Origin: Podaxis mareebaensis
Taxonomy: Eukaryota; Basidiomycota; Agaricomycetes; Agaricales; Agaricaceae
Reading direction: 5' to 3'
DNA: 64,000 nt
Assembly: GCA_018524725.1 (NCBI GenBank)
Contig: JAEUWP010000562.1
Location: forward strand, 62,001-126,000
Shown: in pieces, positions 54,277 through 64,000 of the stretch
Numbering within the stretch: the first letter of the stretch is position 1
How the letters are laid out: every line of letters starts with the position of its first letter
Notes under the pieces: model-generated
The model's database searches: none
Told to the model about the DNA's origin: nothing
Seen by the model: only the letters and a program-made list of their open reading frames with translations
Program-made: the position numbers and the translations under genes

Positions 54277-57200
54277 TCACAGGAAGGCATTCAGTTTCAC
54301 GGGCTTACGAACGGCCGCTGAATTCCCTTCGTTGAACTTATACGACACGCGGTAAGGTTCTACCACCTGTTTTCGCACAGCGGATTTCGAATTGGTAGTG
54401 GAGTTAACAGTAATCGCGCGTCCAAAGAAATCAGTAGGAGTCTAGCATACAAGTCAGAAAGCAAGCTGCGGAGTTGAAAACGCAAATAATTTACCTTGTC
54501 GGAAATATCTGGAGGGTTCGTTTTCAGCTTCTTCTGGGCAGGTCCAGAAGGCTCCACTTCGGGGTGACCGTTCATTTCGCTACTTCCATATTGCATCAGA
54601 ACCGTTCTGCATGTTGTTTATCGGCCACAAGATCCATACCTTGGTAGTTGTTTCTCCGTATAGCGTTTTCCCCCTTTCCCTTTCTCAATGATACCGAAGT
54701 CCCGAGCCGCCAACCTGGCGTCGACCTAGAAAGTTCGAGTTCGACAATAGCATAGCGCAATATAGCATATATTGCTTACTTCCATAGCGACCATATGCCG
54801 GACAGCGTATCGCGATGCGGCAACGTCGTTCGCCCTCTTACCATCGTAAGTGATGAACACATCGATGGGGCTACGTAAAAGAAGACCAGTCAGACGGGCA
54901 TGATTACTTTCACTCCATCGGCTGCGGGCTCACGGTTCTAGGCGGTACGATAATTGTCCTTCTTCTCCTCTGTCCAGGACAAACCTCAGTTCCAACGCTA
55001 CCATGATTTCAATTAGTCGTGCCAGCATTAATCGCTCCTCAGCCTGGATAACTTGGCTATTCACCTACGCGACACGTCAGTGACTCGGAATTAACACAAA
55101 AGCTGTGGCTGACAGGTCTGAGGGGCGGAGATATAATTCGGTTAATGAACGGCGTGAATTCAAGTTGGAGTGTCGGAGTGCTGATAAGGTGTCTGTAAGC
55201 TCCTCCTTCCTGGCGGAGTGTGGCATTGCGAAGACATCGGGCAAAAGACTCGTAAATTTCCTCATTTGATTTTGTCAATTGATGGTACTGAGTGCGACAC
55301 TGGTGAGCCGACAGTCATTCGTTAGAGCATATAGACAAACCTCCCAATCAGAGAAATTACGCTCTATCCGTTGAGAGCCTCGAGTCTGGAATAATGGATA
55401 AAATGGAACAAGAGTGTAGGGCAAATACGGGAGCAGGGCGAATTCACCATCGACGAACATCGATGAGGATAACGCATCATATGCAATTAGCCACTCATTT
55501 GCCCTTTCGTAGCGCGAGAAGTTGGCATCATGCTGTCGGACAGTTGTATAATGCTCAAAACAACCTGAAGTCTGTTAGCGACGAAGAACCATTAAAACCT
55601 GGGATTTACCCACCATTTGCAATAGCCGCCTCCTTACCACTGCCCTCAATCTCGTGACAGAGTCGATTTACATATCTTGATTCTTGTTCTTCTGTCATCC
55701 CGAGTTCTTTGACCCGCTTCTTAGTCAGAGGGCTGAAGATACTGTTGAGAACCGAAAGGATGGATGTTTCTCCTTCTTTCATCCCACTGGTGGCCTTACG
55801 AATGACCGTTTCGGTGACCTCCTCTCTTCGTGATTTAATGAACTACGCGCAAAGGTCAGCCCCTATACCATACATCAAGTAGGGCGATGTTCGATACACT
55901 TGCCTGTAGTGTATTGATACATCCGCGGAGATCCCCCTTCGCCATCGCCACAAGGGTGTTCAGCGCCCGTGTATCGGCTTTGAGGCCTTCATTGTCACAA
56001 ATTTCCTGGAGACGCCGGACAGTATGAAAGTCTGCTGGACGTGTAAACCGCACTTGGTAGGCGTGAGGCCGTAATTTAACCAATGACGAGGCATTGACGT
56101 CGTTGCAAATGCAGATTATCGGACGGAGAAGGGGTCTTTGAGCGCCGGGTTGTTGCTTCTGGCCGGGCCGTCCTAAAACGACAGTTGATTACACGAAAAA
56201 ATGTTCTTCACCCATGAGAAACGTACTCTTCCTCTTCCACTTGTTCTGTGTTAATTGTACGAGGTTGTGGACAAAGGAATTTGTCTGTGAAGCTGTGTCA
56301 GCTTTCAGAATGAAAGCGTTGGGTATATTGGCTCACATTGTCGCCAGCTCCAGTTGCACCATCAATTTCGTCAATAACTAGCAAAACGGGTTTTGTGCCA
56401 TTCACTGCGACTCCAGATTCCAGAGCGGGACGTATTCGTTCATCGACTACGTTTCCGACGCGAGCGTCGCTAGATACATGCGATGTTATCTTGGTTTTCC
56501 GAACCGTCTTCTGAATCATGCACACCTGGCATTGATTTCCAAAACATCGTAGCCTGCATGGCGAGCTACGATATGTGCTAATGTAGTCTTTCCTAGTCCT
56601 GGAGGCCCGGAGAGAAGGAGAATCTAGTATCAAGTTATTAGTATTTTGAGGTATCTATGGGGAGCTCTTCACCTTTTCTCGCGGTCGATGATACTCGTCG
56701 TCAGCGTTAAAATCCTCATCCCCCTCACGTTGTCGTTTTTTCCCTTTCTTCTTTCCGAAGACGCAGTAGTCCCATTGTTTAACCCACGCCATAGTCTCTC
56801 GTGCAACACGATCATTGCCTATGAGGTCCGTGAAACAGGTCGGGCGATAGCGGTCCACCCAGAGAGTATCCTCCGTACAAACATCAGTGGTTATTGTTCT
56901 CGAGGACTCTGTTGTCGGGCTAGAGAAATTTTAGTGAGCACCAACTCCGTCTCTCAGTAGTTGAACGCGCACTACTGCAAGTCCTTAGCCATTTTTGCAG
57001 AGACTTCATCCAGCAGCCGATGGATTGGTGTGTCGAGGAGGTTGGAAAAAGGGGAGTTCGTTGAGGCCGGCGCCTGAGAAGATTCAACATCTGTTATCTA
57101 CAAGGAGCGATATGCCTACTGCAGAAGGTTGGTTGCGCTTGCGTTTCTTCAGGAAAATAGTCGTTCCGCCGAATGTCGTCGCTCTGACAGAACCTGGGGG

Positions 57201-57702
57201 CGGTTCTGATGGCGGTTCTTGGTAGGAATGGAGTAGAGGAGATGGTCGACCAAACGTCGTGCCAGAGGAAAAGAAGGGTTCTACTCCAAATATTAAATAC
57301 ACAAGTGCATCATCAACGGTTCTGCAATGTCACCTTGTCCAGTAGGCGCTTCTAAGCCGCTGTGTAAGGAGGTCAATAAAGTAACTTCGGATCCAACCAC
57401 CATAGAGTCTGAGCCTTCAGTATGGACTTGCGGAGCCTTTGCCTTTGATAATAGGTTAGACAGGGCAAAAGAAGGAGCATCTAGCAATATTATGAACGGT
57501 CAAAATCTCGTGCTTGAAACGATCTGTGCTCACCTGTTTTAGGGAGTTCTTCGGGTTCCTCAAGCCTTGTTGTTTCCTCCGGCTGTGCGCTGGTTAAGAG
57601 TTGGTTCGGCCTGAACGAGAATCCGCTGATAGAAGCGAGTTTAGGGTTTGTTTCAGGAGCAGGGATTGAGCCAAGGAGTCCATTAGGTGCAAAGAGCCCC
57701 AT
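54277..57702 (-). CDS. ctf18: CTF18, alternative clamp-loader large subunit
   Basis: This is a many-exon gene. Ctf18 with Rfc2-5, Dcc1 and Ctf8 loads or unloads PCNA and supports sister-chromatid cohesion and the replication checkpoint. An N-terminal low-complexity region starts at Met-Gly-Leu-Phe-Ala-Pro. It leads to the RFC box Val-Asp-Arg-Tyr-Arg-Pro then Phe-Thr-Asp-Leu-Ile-Gly, a Lys-rich insert, and Walker A [10 protein letters not shown] near 56610. Next are Glu-Ile-Asn-Ala-Ser, Walker B Val-Ile-Asp-Glu-Ile-Asp-Gly-Ala, and the sensor region with Cys-Asn-Asp. A long C-terminal collar domain ends in the Ctf18 tail Tyr-Lys-Phe-Asn-Glu-Gly, Ala-Val-Arg-Lys-Pro-Val. That tail rules out Rfc1, Elg1 and Rad24. 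It starts 262 bases from the divergent URI-like gene. Confidence 0.92.
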
Positions 57703-57964
57703 TATCCGTATAACGTCAATCTTCCACGAGATTGCAAAGTTCTACTAGCTGAGCAGCACCCGAGAAAATATTTGCGCGTAGTTCAGCTAGTAATGGTATA
57801 CAGGGTGTTGTAGGGGTTGGAGATAAGGAAGACGCGACTTGACCCATAATCTGCTTCCGGTGGCAGACGTCACATCTCGTGATGGCGTTGTTTGGCATCA
57901 TCCCCCAAGTCAAATAATGTGATCTAATCGTCTCCCTGGGCCTAGGTACTCTCGTATCTTTGCG
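57703..57964. promoter_or_regulatory. Short divergent promoter of CTF18 and the URI1-like gene
   Basis: Only 262 bases separate the two ATG codons, so both genes share one promoter interval and may be co-expressed. No site was resolved. Confidence 0.5.
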
Positions 57965-60361
57965 ATGTCCAATGGACAGGGCTCAGCCAGAAATCTTGCG
58001 GAAGGCAGTCAAGAAGGTAAAGAAAGCCGTTCAGGCTTTGGTTACTTTACTAATTCACAGTTTTTAGCCTTTCGAGCACTTATAAATTCCATTGCACCTG
58101 AAGCTGCTGCAGAGAAGGATGGAAAGCTTACACCTGAGGCCGTTGGAAAACTATCCGAAAAGCTGAAAGAGTTGGTGGGTGAGGATGCAGTCAAGGACTT
58201 TGAGCACCGCAGGAACGAAAGGGGTGAAGTACGTTTTTCTCGATTTTTGCGCACACTTCACTCCAAAGCAATTTACAGCTCGTGAATGAAGAAGGTCTTC
58301 CTATCATCGACATCTCCGAACCCGTTCCACACACTGAGGCAAAGGAACCAGAAGTCCACCCTGTGGTCCATGATGTTCCTCTGATTCGTTTATCCTCACT
58401 TCCGTCCGCGGCAAGAGAGAAATTACGTCGGCAACGTGACCGGATTTTGGACGCCTTGGAGGAAGAAGAACGTCAGGAGAATGAACGGCAGGAACTTGCA
58501 GATAGGGAAGAGAGAGAAGAAATTTTACGGAGGCGCAAGGAGGAAGCCGCAAATGAAAAGGCGAGACTGCAGAAGGCGAAGGAACTCCAGAAGAGAATGG
58601 GCAAGGCCCTCATGCGCAACATGGGCCACTCTGGAAAGGGTAATGATTCTACACCACAAGAAGGGAGGTCAGGAAAACGTGTGGATTCTCAACCAGATAC
58701 GAGCTCCGAAGTACACAAAAAGTCGGTCACCTTTGTCGAAACAAGCAACTCCACTTCTAATGCGAGCAAGCCGGAATGGGGCGACGTGACTGCAGCGAGA
58801 TTACGTTCTGGCAAGCGACCCACCCTATTGCAAGCATTTCGCTCCGATAGCAACCCTGTTAAACTCAGAGTTATCGAGCGCAACCCCGCGGGGCATACAT
58901 TAATCACCTCCAACCGAACACCTTCTGTTGCCCAGACCGTAAATGACTCTGACGACGAATCTGAGCCAGAGGATAATCAGCTCCGGACTGCCTCGGACGG
59001 CGACGAAAGCGACGTGGTGGCAGAAAAAGCTCCCGATAGCGAAGACGCAGAGTTGGAACTCGAAGATGAATATGACTTGGATTATGCGCAACACCAGCGA
59101 GAGATAGCCCTGGAATATTACAAGAAGCGTAACACAATTGGCCAAGACGCGGCAAAAGCCATGATGAACCATACGCACGAAGATGAAGATGTAAGTCGCC
59201 TATGCTTAACAAGCCCACCACGGCGGTCTCGACTCATAGAGCTTTGGTTAGGAACCAATTCTCGATGTCCCGACCCCGAACATCCAACCTAAACCTTCCA
59301 TCTCACGCTTCAAAGCTAATCGAATAGCATCAGCCTATGGGGCTTCAACCCGCACCGAACCATCAACATCCCTGGCAGAAACGGTCCTTCCTGAATCCAC
59401 CGCTCGAACCATACAACATGCTATCCGCTCCGGTCGAATTGATGGTGATAATCGCTTGGTGGGTGGCGAGCATGATAGCGATAGCGAAAATGAGGACGAA
59501 GGATTGCAAGAAGTGTTGGGGCTACTCAGGAAGGGAGAAGTCTACAACCTTGGGCCAGAGGGTCGGTACCTGTATACCGGCCCCAAGCCACAACTTGATG
59601 CCGCCTCAGCTACCCCAGCGGATGCCTCCACGGAGTCACACACAACACCATCTTCTGACACAACCACTCAGGAACAGCAGCAACAACAGCGCCAGCTGCC
59701 ACCCCTCGACAGACCCAAAGTCTCCAAATTCAAAGTTGACCGTTCTCAAGCCGGTAGGCCTTCAACGACTTCCCGTTCAGCAACCTCTATCCCACCCTCC
59801 TCTGGACGTTCGCCGCCCAAGCACCCATCCCCTCTCAGGGGAACGATCGTTGAGAAAAAGCAACCTAAATCTACGCATACACTAGAATCGACCCCTGCCC
59901 ATCCATCGCCGTCGTCACGCTTAGACCCGAAAATGAATGCACCGGCACAGCCGCTTGCTTCGACAGTCATAGAATCACCCTCTTTCTCCAACCGGTCCAA
60001 GGAGCCCACACAATTAACTGTTGGTGCAGCTCCTCCTCCGATGGTTATTGTTGATTCGCCATCGTTCCCTCCGCCTGGTCAACGATCACGACGACCCGAG
60101 CGCCCACCTACAGTCGTTTCTTCACAGAGCCTTGCTACTGGTAAAACGTCTCAGCCAAACGTAGCGGAAAGACCCGCAGCTCCTTTGTCAGCGTCATCAA
60201 TAACACGTTCGCAATCAAACCCAATCGTAGCATCAATTGTACAAGAACGCGTTGCTCCCGCGTCGACAGCGGACCGCAAGGACGTCGGCCAAAACGACAG
60301 TCCTGATTCTGCACCTAAGAAAGTATCGAGGTTCAAGCAGGCCAGAGAAAATCATACGTAG
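57965..60361 (+). CDS. URI1/Bud27-like protein (DUF3835)
   Basis: Three exons (57965-58228, 58279-59190, 59252-60361) give 761 residues. The N-terminal 90 residues contain Phe-Leu-Ala-Phe-Arg-Ala-Leu and are helical. A highly charged coiled coil rich in Glu/Arg/Lys follows at about 130-210, then an acidic block with Glu-Asp-Glu-Tyr-Asp-Leu-Asp-Tyr-Ala and Ala-Leu-Glu-Tyr-Tyr-Lys-Lys-Arg. The C-terminal half is Ser/Pro/Thr-rich with repeated Ser-(Lys/Arg)-Phe-Lys boxes: Ile-Ser-Arg-Phe-Lys-Ala-Asn-Arg, Val-Ser-Lys-Phe-Lys-Val-Asp-Arg and Val-Ser-Arg-Phe-Lys-Gln-Ala-Arg. These boxes and the acidic segment fit DUF3835 of Bud27/URI1, which assists assembly of RNA polymerases with Rpb5. I do not see a clear prefoldin domain, so the assignment is tentative. 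Confidence 0.6.
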
Positions 60362-60547
60362 TGAGGCTCATTCGATCCTAACAACTTTCCGGCTGCATGA
60401 TTTCAGGATGATAGACTTTTCGTCAGTTGGGTTTCCTCGTACTAATACATATTTTACAACGATTGCTAGAAAGATTTGCATATATCTGAAAGAGGGATGA
60501 TCCAAGAACAAAGGCGGAGAAAATCACCAGAAGAGTGTCGCGAACCC

Positions 60548-61659
60548 TTATGTTAAATCAATTACCTCGCATTTAATTCTTTTGCGGAAACTTGGAAGGA
60601 CAGTGTGACCACGCCGCTTCGTCCTCGATGTCTTCAAGTGCGCCTGCCGGTATTAGACGAAATCAGAAGTGCCAGAGGGCAGCATTAAGGAAACGAACCT
60701 GCAAATATGAAATCTCTTTTACATCATCAGAGTCTGACTCCTGGTTGAAAAGATCCGGGAGGCTTGGTGTTGGTGATAACGTGCGCAGGACTTTTGGGGC
60801 TATGTCGTCGGCAATGAGGAGATCTATGGTATCATCAGTGTGCGTTGGACGAGACATCGGGCGATGTGCAATCACCGAGCGGCCGATATTTAAATTCAAA
60901 CGTGAGGTATGGCTTGGTATCGATCTCCTTGGCCTGGACGGCGTCAATCACAGGTGCAGGCGAGATATACTCCTTCCCAAACCTGTTATATTGTCAACGC
61001 AACTCTAGCTCAGAGGCAGGGAATGAGACGTACTGGACATGATGGGATCCGGCCTTTTTCGAGCGCTCGTGAACAACTTGAGCTTCAAGAGTTTGTCTTC
61101 CATATTCATGTTCCTGGACCCGGGTTGTGACACGCAGGACATTGATTCTCCACAGGTGCAGTTTGATGACGCCAAGATCTCGTGTGTCGTCGATATGGCC
61201 AGCGAGGCTGTCGTCGTCTTATGGAGATCAGTTATTCCTGTCCTCAATATCGGGGTAGTGGGAACCCACCTGTAACTCGTATCGGAGCAAACATGAAGTC
61301 CCTGCGAGTATAATCTGATGTCCTTGCGTATGAAACACCCACACCGTTGGGTTTGTCAGGATAGTTGTGGGCGTCTAACATAATATGTGTATCACAGTGC
61401 ACGCCATCAATGTAGACCGACGCTTTCAAGGGTATTTCTCTCGTTGAGTTGTACCAGTTAACAGCAAATTTCTACCAATAGGTAATAAACTCAACGTAAA
61501 ACGGGGTATGGTGGGTTCATTGAAGATACGTACTTTGCCTGCCTCGGACGGAATCCAACAGGTAATGAGATTCCCTGAGTGTCGCACGTCGTACACATCG
61601 GTTGCGTCGCCCCCTATGGTAATCCAGGCCCAATACGGCGCACGCTGGAGCATGTGCAT
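60548..61659 (-). CDS. DUF7918 protein with C-terminal SUMO-interaction-like motif
   Basis: Six exons (61659-61534, 61471-61270, 61217-61034, 60982-60876, 60823-60699, 60643-60548) give 279 residues. The DUF7918 pattern is clear: Tyr-Trp-Ala-Trp-Ile-Thr-Ile-Gly-Gly, Thr-Cys-Trp-Ile-Pro-Ser-Glu-Ala-Gly-Lys, Phe-Ala-Val-Asn-Trp, Phe-Met-Phe-Ala-Pro-Ile-Arg-Val-Thr, then Val-Val-His-Glu-Arg-Ser-Lys-Lys-Ala-Gly-Ser-His and Phe-Lys-Tyr-Arg-Pro-Leu-Asp. This family is common in Agaricomycetes and has no assigned role that I know of. The protein ends in Glu-Val-Ile-Asp-Leu-Thr, a hydrophobic-acidic motif like SUMO-interaction motifs, next to a Lys/Arg-rich stretch. A nuclear role is an inference. 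The last two introns were set by frame and by recovery of these endings. Confidence 0.82.
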
Positions 61660-62207
61660 CTTAGACTCGTCCTAAGGCAAGCGCAAGGCAATAAGGGGAA
61701 CTGCCCCATAGACCAATGAACAGCGAGGGGTTTATATATAAATGTTGCGGTGTTTTCACGTGAGGCTTCCTTCTGCCCCTTCTGTTTCCTTCAATGCTAA
61801 TAATGTTGATGTGCTGAGACCTAGAGCAGGGGGAAACTCCGGTTATACTGCACGTCCAGGTGACGTGATATATGAATTTGTCCACAACGTGTGATGCAGT
61901 TTATAAACGTCCAGCGTTGTACCAGTCGTGACCCGAATGTTCTGGATACGGGGAGATCTAAAAATGCAGACTTCAAGATTGTTGCTTCCATGTTCTTGCT
62001 TTGGATACGCCCAAGGAGAGATTTGCCATGAAGGTTACTGGGTTCAGTGGACACTGCATTCCAAAGTCTAGTACGACTGAGCGCTGAGCAGTGTGAAATG
62101 TGAAATTAACGTGACGTTAATTATATTTGTCACATCACGTGGGCATAGAGAATGACACAGCCGTGACTGATATGAGAGTTCATTGACTTTGGCCACCAAC
62201 CATCATA
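61660..62207. other. Divergent spacer
   Basis: 0.55 kb between the DUF7918 start and the next plus-strand gene. It is A/T-rich near 62100-62140 and has no assignable reading frame. Confidence 0.4.
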
Positions 62208-62659
62208 ATGAATTCACCTCCAGACCCAGGCTCGCCGACTGATTCCACATCTACCAGTGGCACTCCACCACCGGAAGAAGCTATTCCTGGCAATGTCCAA
62301 ACGGAATCTCGCTCTTCAGGTCTAGGACTCTTCCAACTTGCTAATCAGATCACGGCTACATTGTCTGGATCTTCTAAACGACGCAATCCCTCCAGCGGAC
62401 CCAGTGGTACGGCTTCATCTGCGCGTGATTCAAAGCAACGCAGACGCGGTGATGGCTCGAGGTCTACGTGGGAAACGCGAGGTGATGTGCAGGGTCCTAG
62501 GAAGGAGAAAGAGGAACTTGTCGACGCCAACATTGTCGATTATCTACGAAAAGGTACAATCACGGTGCTTCTATCACCTGAATAAGAGATATAAAGTGCT
62601 TTCGTCCAGAAATCGGAGATCCGTTCCTAGAAGTGTCGACCTCAAATTCATCGTCATAA
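62208..62659 (+). CDS. Small Ser/Pro-rich hypothetical protein
   Basis: Two exons (62208-62553, 62589-62659) give 138 residues. The first 60 residues are Ser/Thr/Pro-rich and disordered-looking, then Lys/Arg-rich (Ser-Lys-Gln-Arg-Arg-Arg-Gly), then Glu-Glu-Leu-Val-Asp-Ala-Asn-Ile-Val-Asp-Tyr-Leu-Arg-Lys-Gly. The spliced tail ends in Ser-Ser-Ser. No signal peptide, membrane helix or known domain is visible. The intron is only 35 bases and uses an AG just after another AG, so the 3' end is uncertain. The call rests mainly on the clean first exon and its ATG context. Confidence 0.45.
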
Positions 62660-62915
62660 ATCCTTCCAAGTATGTGCCTCGTCACTTCCTGACCCAGTTG
62701 GAATATTTGCTGATCTTTATGCAGCAGTATCGCTTTCGTTAGCTTGCTTCGATTCTTCATGTGTATCAATGTACCAATACTAGCGTTTCTCATTTCACCG
62801 ACCAAATCCATGCATAAATCTAAATCCTCCTAATGCCTAAGATACAATTGGCCTAAATGAAGCAATCGTACAAGTCCATGACGCTGCGGTATCAATAATT
62901 ACACCTATGCTCGTC

Positions 62916-64000
62916 TTAATCTGACCCACTCCCTCCCTTCTTCGGCGACGGTGGTTTCTTCCTCATCCTCTTCAATGAAAGGACATGTGATAGGGTTTCC
63001 TTCCCCTTCAATATCGATCTCTTCCTCTTCATCTCGGTCTCTCTTCTCTCCGACAAATTTGTCTGCATCCTCTGTATCGCAACACCTCTCTCCTCTGTCG
63101 CAAAGTCAAACCCGCGTTCCACAGAGGTCATACCAGTAGCCATATCTGTTCTACTCGCACACCTGATGTCCAACGATGGTCTAGGGAACCTAGGTTCAAG
63201 TGTAGCAACACTAGATCTCCGCGAGGTCGTACGGGACGTTAAAGACGACATCGATGGGCGCGCCTGTGCTTCCGCCATGTTTCTGAGCGCTGATCCAGGG
63301 CCTTCCGAACGTGCAAGGCAACTCAAGTCCTTGTACGGCTCATTCCGGTTGATCCACCGCATGATATCTATGTCAGTCGGACGGAAGATGAACTGCCAGC
63401 CTTTAAAGAGGTATCGGGGAGTCATAGCAAGTATGAATGTGAGGAGGATGCAAAACCAAAAATATGCCGAATGGAACAAGAAGAGATTGTTCCCGTATAG
63501 GGATGTAACAGCGTATCCAGGCGAGATAGTGGCGTAGATTGCCTGTTCATCTTTGTCAGAAAATTCCAAGAATGATGACCTGATCACTTACACTGAACAC
63601 CCAAACAATCACGATACCCAGGAAGACGGCAAAGAATATCCAGCCCGTCCAGGCTGTCGCATTGAAACCAGTATATATGTTCGCAACCATGACAGCCGAG
63701 ATAGCCATCGTCTTTGTCATAATCAGAATCCGGTACCAAGTAGAACAATTCGGAGAACGACCTACCGTTGAGAACTCGGTTTGCATAATGTCAAACCCGT
63801 CGTCCCTGGTGCTTGTGGTTTTGTAGGAGTAGAGAATCAAGAAAAATATTACAGCAGACTTAGCAAGGAAAGTAATTCGTCAGTGAGCCGTTGGTTCAGA
63901 TGCGAAAGGATGCTCACCTGCACCACTCCATCGAACATATAAATAAAGAATAAACGTATTCCAAACCAGGAACCCTCCCGTCCATAGTGATACAATTCGG
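62916..64000 (-). CDS. P4-ATPase phospholipid flippase, second copy (3' part, runs off window)
   Basis: Only the C-terminal membrane region and tail are in the window; the catalytic domains lie beyond 64000. From right to left the exons read Ile-Tyr-Met-Phe-Asp-Gly-Val-Val-Gln, then a segment ending Gln-Thr-Glu-Phe-Ser-Thr. These are followed by Ala-Trp-Thr-Gly-Trp-Ile-Phe-Phe, and a last exon with Pro-Gly-Tyr-Ala-Val and Leu-Ala-Met-Thr-Pro-Arg-Tyr-Leu. The tail has Arg-Gly-Phe-Asp-Phe-Ala-Thr-Glu-Glu and Asn-Leu-Ser-Glu-Arg-Arg and ends in a Lys/Pro-rich stretch. The gene at 2734-7973 has the same motifs and at least three identical intron positions here, so the two are paralogues. Nothing in the visible part suggests decay. 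Confidence 0.9.

Overview
The window is nuclear DNA of a basidiomycete fungus, most likely an Agaricomycete. Genes are dense and split by many 45-90 base GT-AG introns. The gene set is typical of mushrooms: class I hydrophobins, a sesquiterpene synthase, NACHT NTPases with N-terminal linkers, DUF6535 and DUF7918 proteins, and single-pass cell-surface proteins with Ser/Thr-rich stalks. I placed splice sites by hand from frame, GT/AG signals and protein-family continuity. Where I give exon coordinates for a complete model, the exon lengths sum to a multiple of three.

Layout. 0.5-12.3 kb is mostly conserved housekeeping: a secreted Kre9/Knh1-like protein, a complete P4-ATPase lipid flippase, a Cdc10-type septin and an Hsp90 co-chaperone Aha1 with an unusual membrane tail. 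12.3-14.5 kb is gene-poor. 14.5-17.7 kb holds a sesquiterpene synthase and a mitochondrial TMEM69/DUF3429 protein. 18.7-25.1 kb is a same-strand row of three intronless transmembrane-SH3 proteins, followed by an F-box/WD40 protein to 27.8 kb. 28.4-36.2 kb holds two head-to-head NACHT genes. The left one is a very large NACHT / F-box-LRR / NACHT fusion. 37.2-43.5 kb has two paralogous single-pass surface proteins flanking an opposite-strand DUF6535 membrane protein. 44.1-49.6 kb has the RNA-processing factor CLP1 and a Dal5-type MFS transporter.

48.3-54.2 kb is a direct tandem duplication. Unit 1 carries the second half of the MFS gene and a hydrophobin gene. Unit 2 carries a broken piece of the same MFS gene and a second hydrophobin gene. 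54.3-64.0 kb has the clamp-loader subunit CTF18, a URI1/Bud27-like protein, a DUF7918 protein, a small hypothetical protein, and the 3' part of a second P4-ATPase that runs off the window. This second flippase is a paralogue of the first and shares at least three intron positions near its 3' end.

How the genes relate. The core genes (flippase, septin, Aha1, CLP1, CTF18) are unrelated housekeeping neighbours. The accessory genes have a common theme of surface and sensing functions: stalked TM proteins with SH3 or PPxY-type tails, NACHT receptors, hydrophobins and DUF6535. The most unusual object is the NACHT pair. The fusion has a damaged Walker A motif in its first NACHT and an intact second NACHT, while the neighbouring gene has an intact Walker A but a changed Walker B. 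Both end in the same short tail exon. No rRNA, convincing tRNA, CRISPR array or intact transposon was seen.
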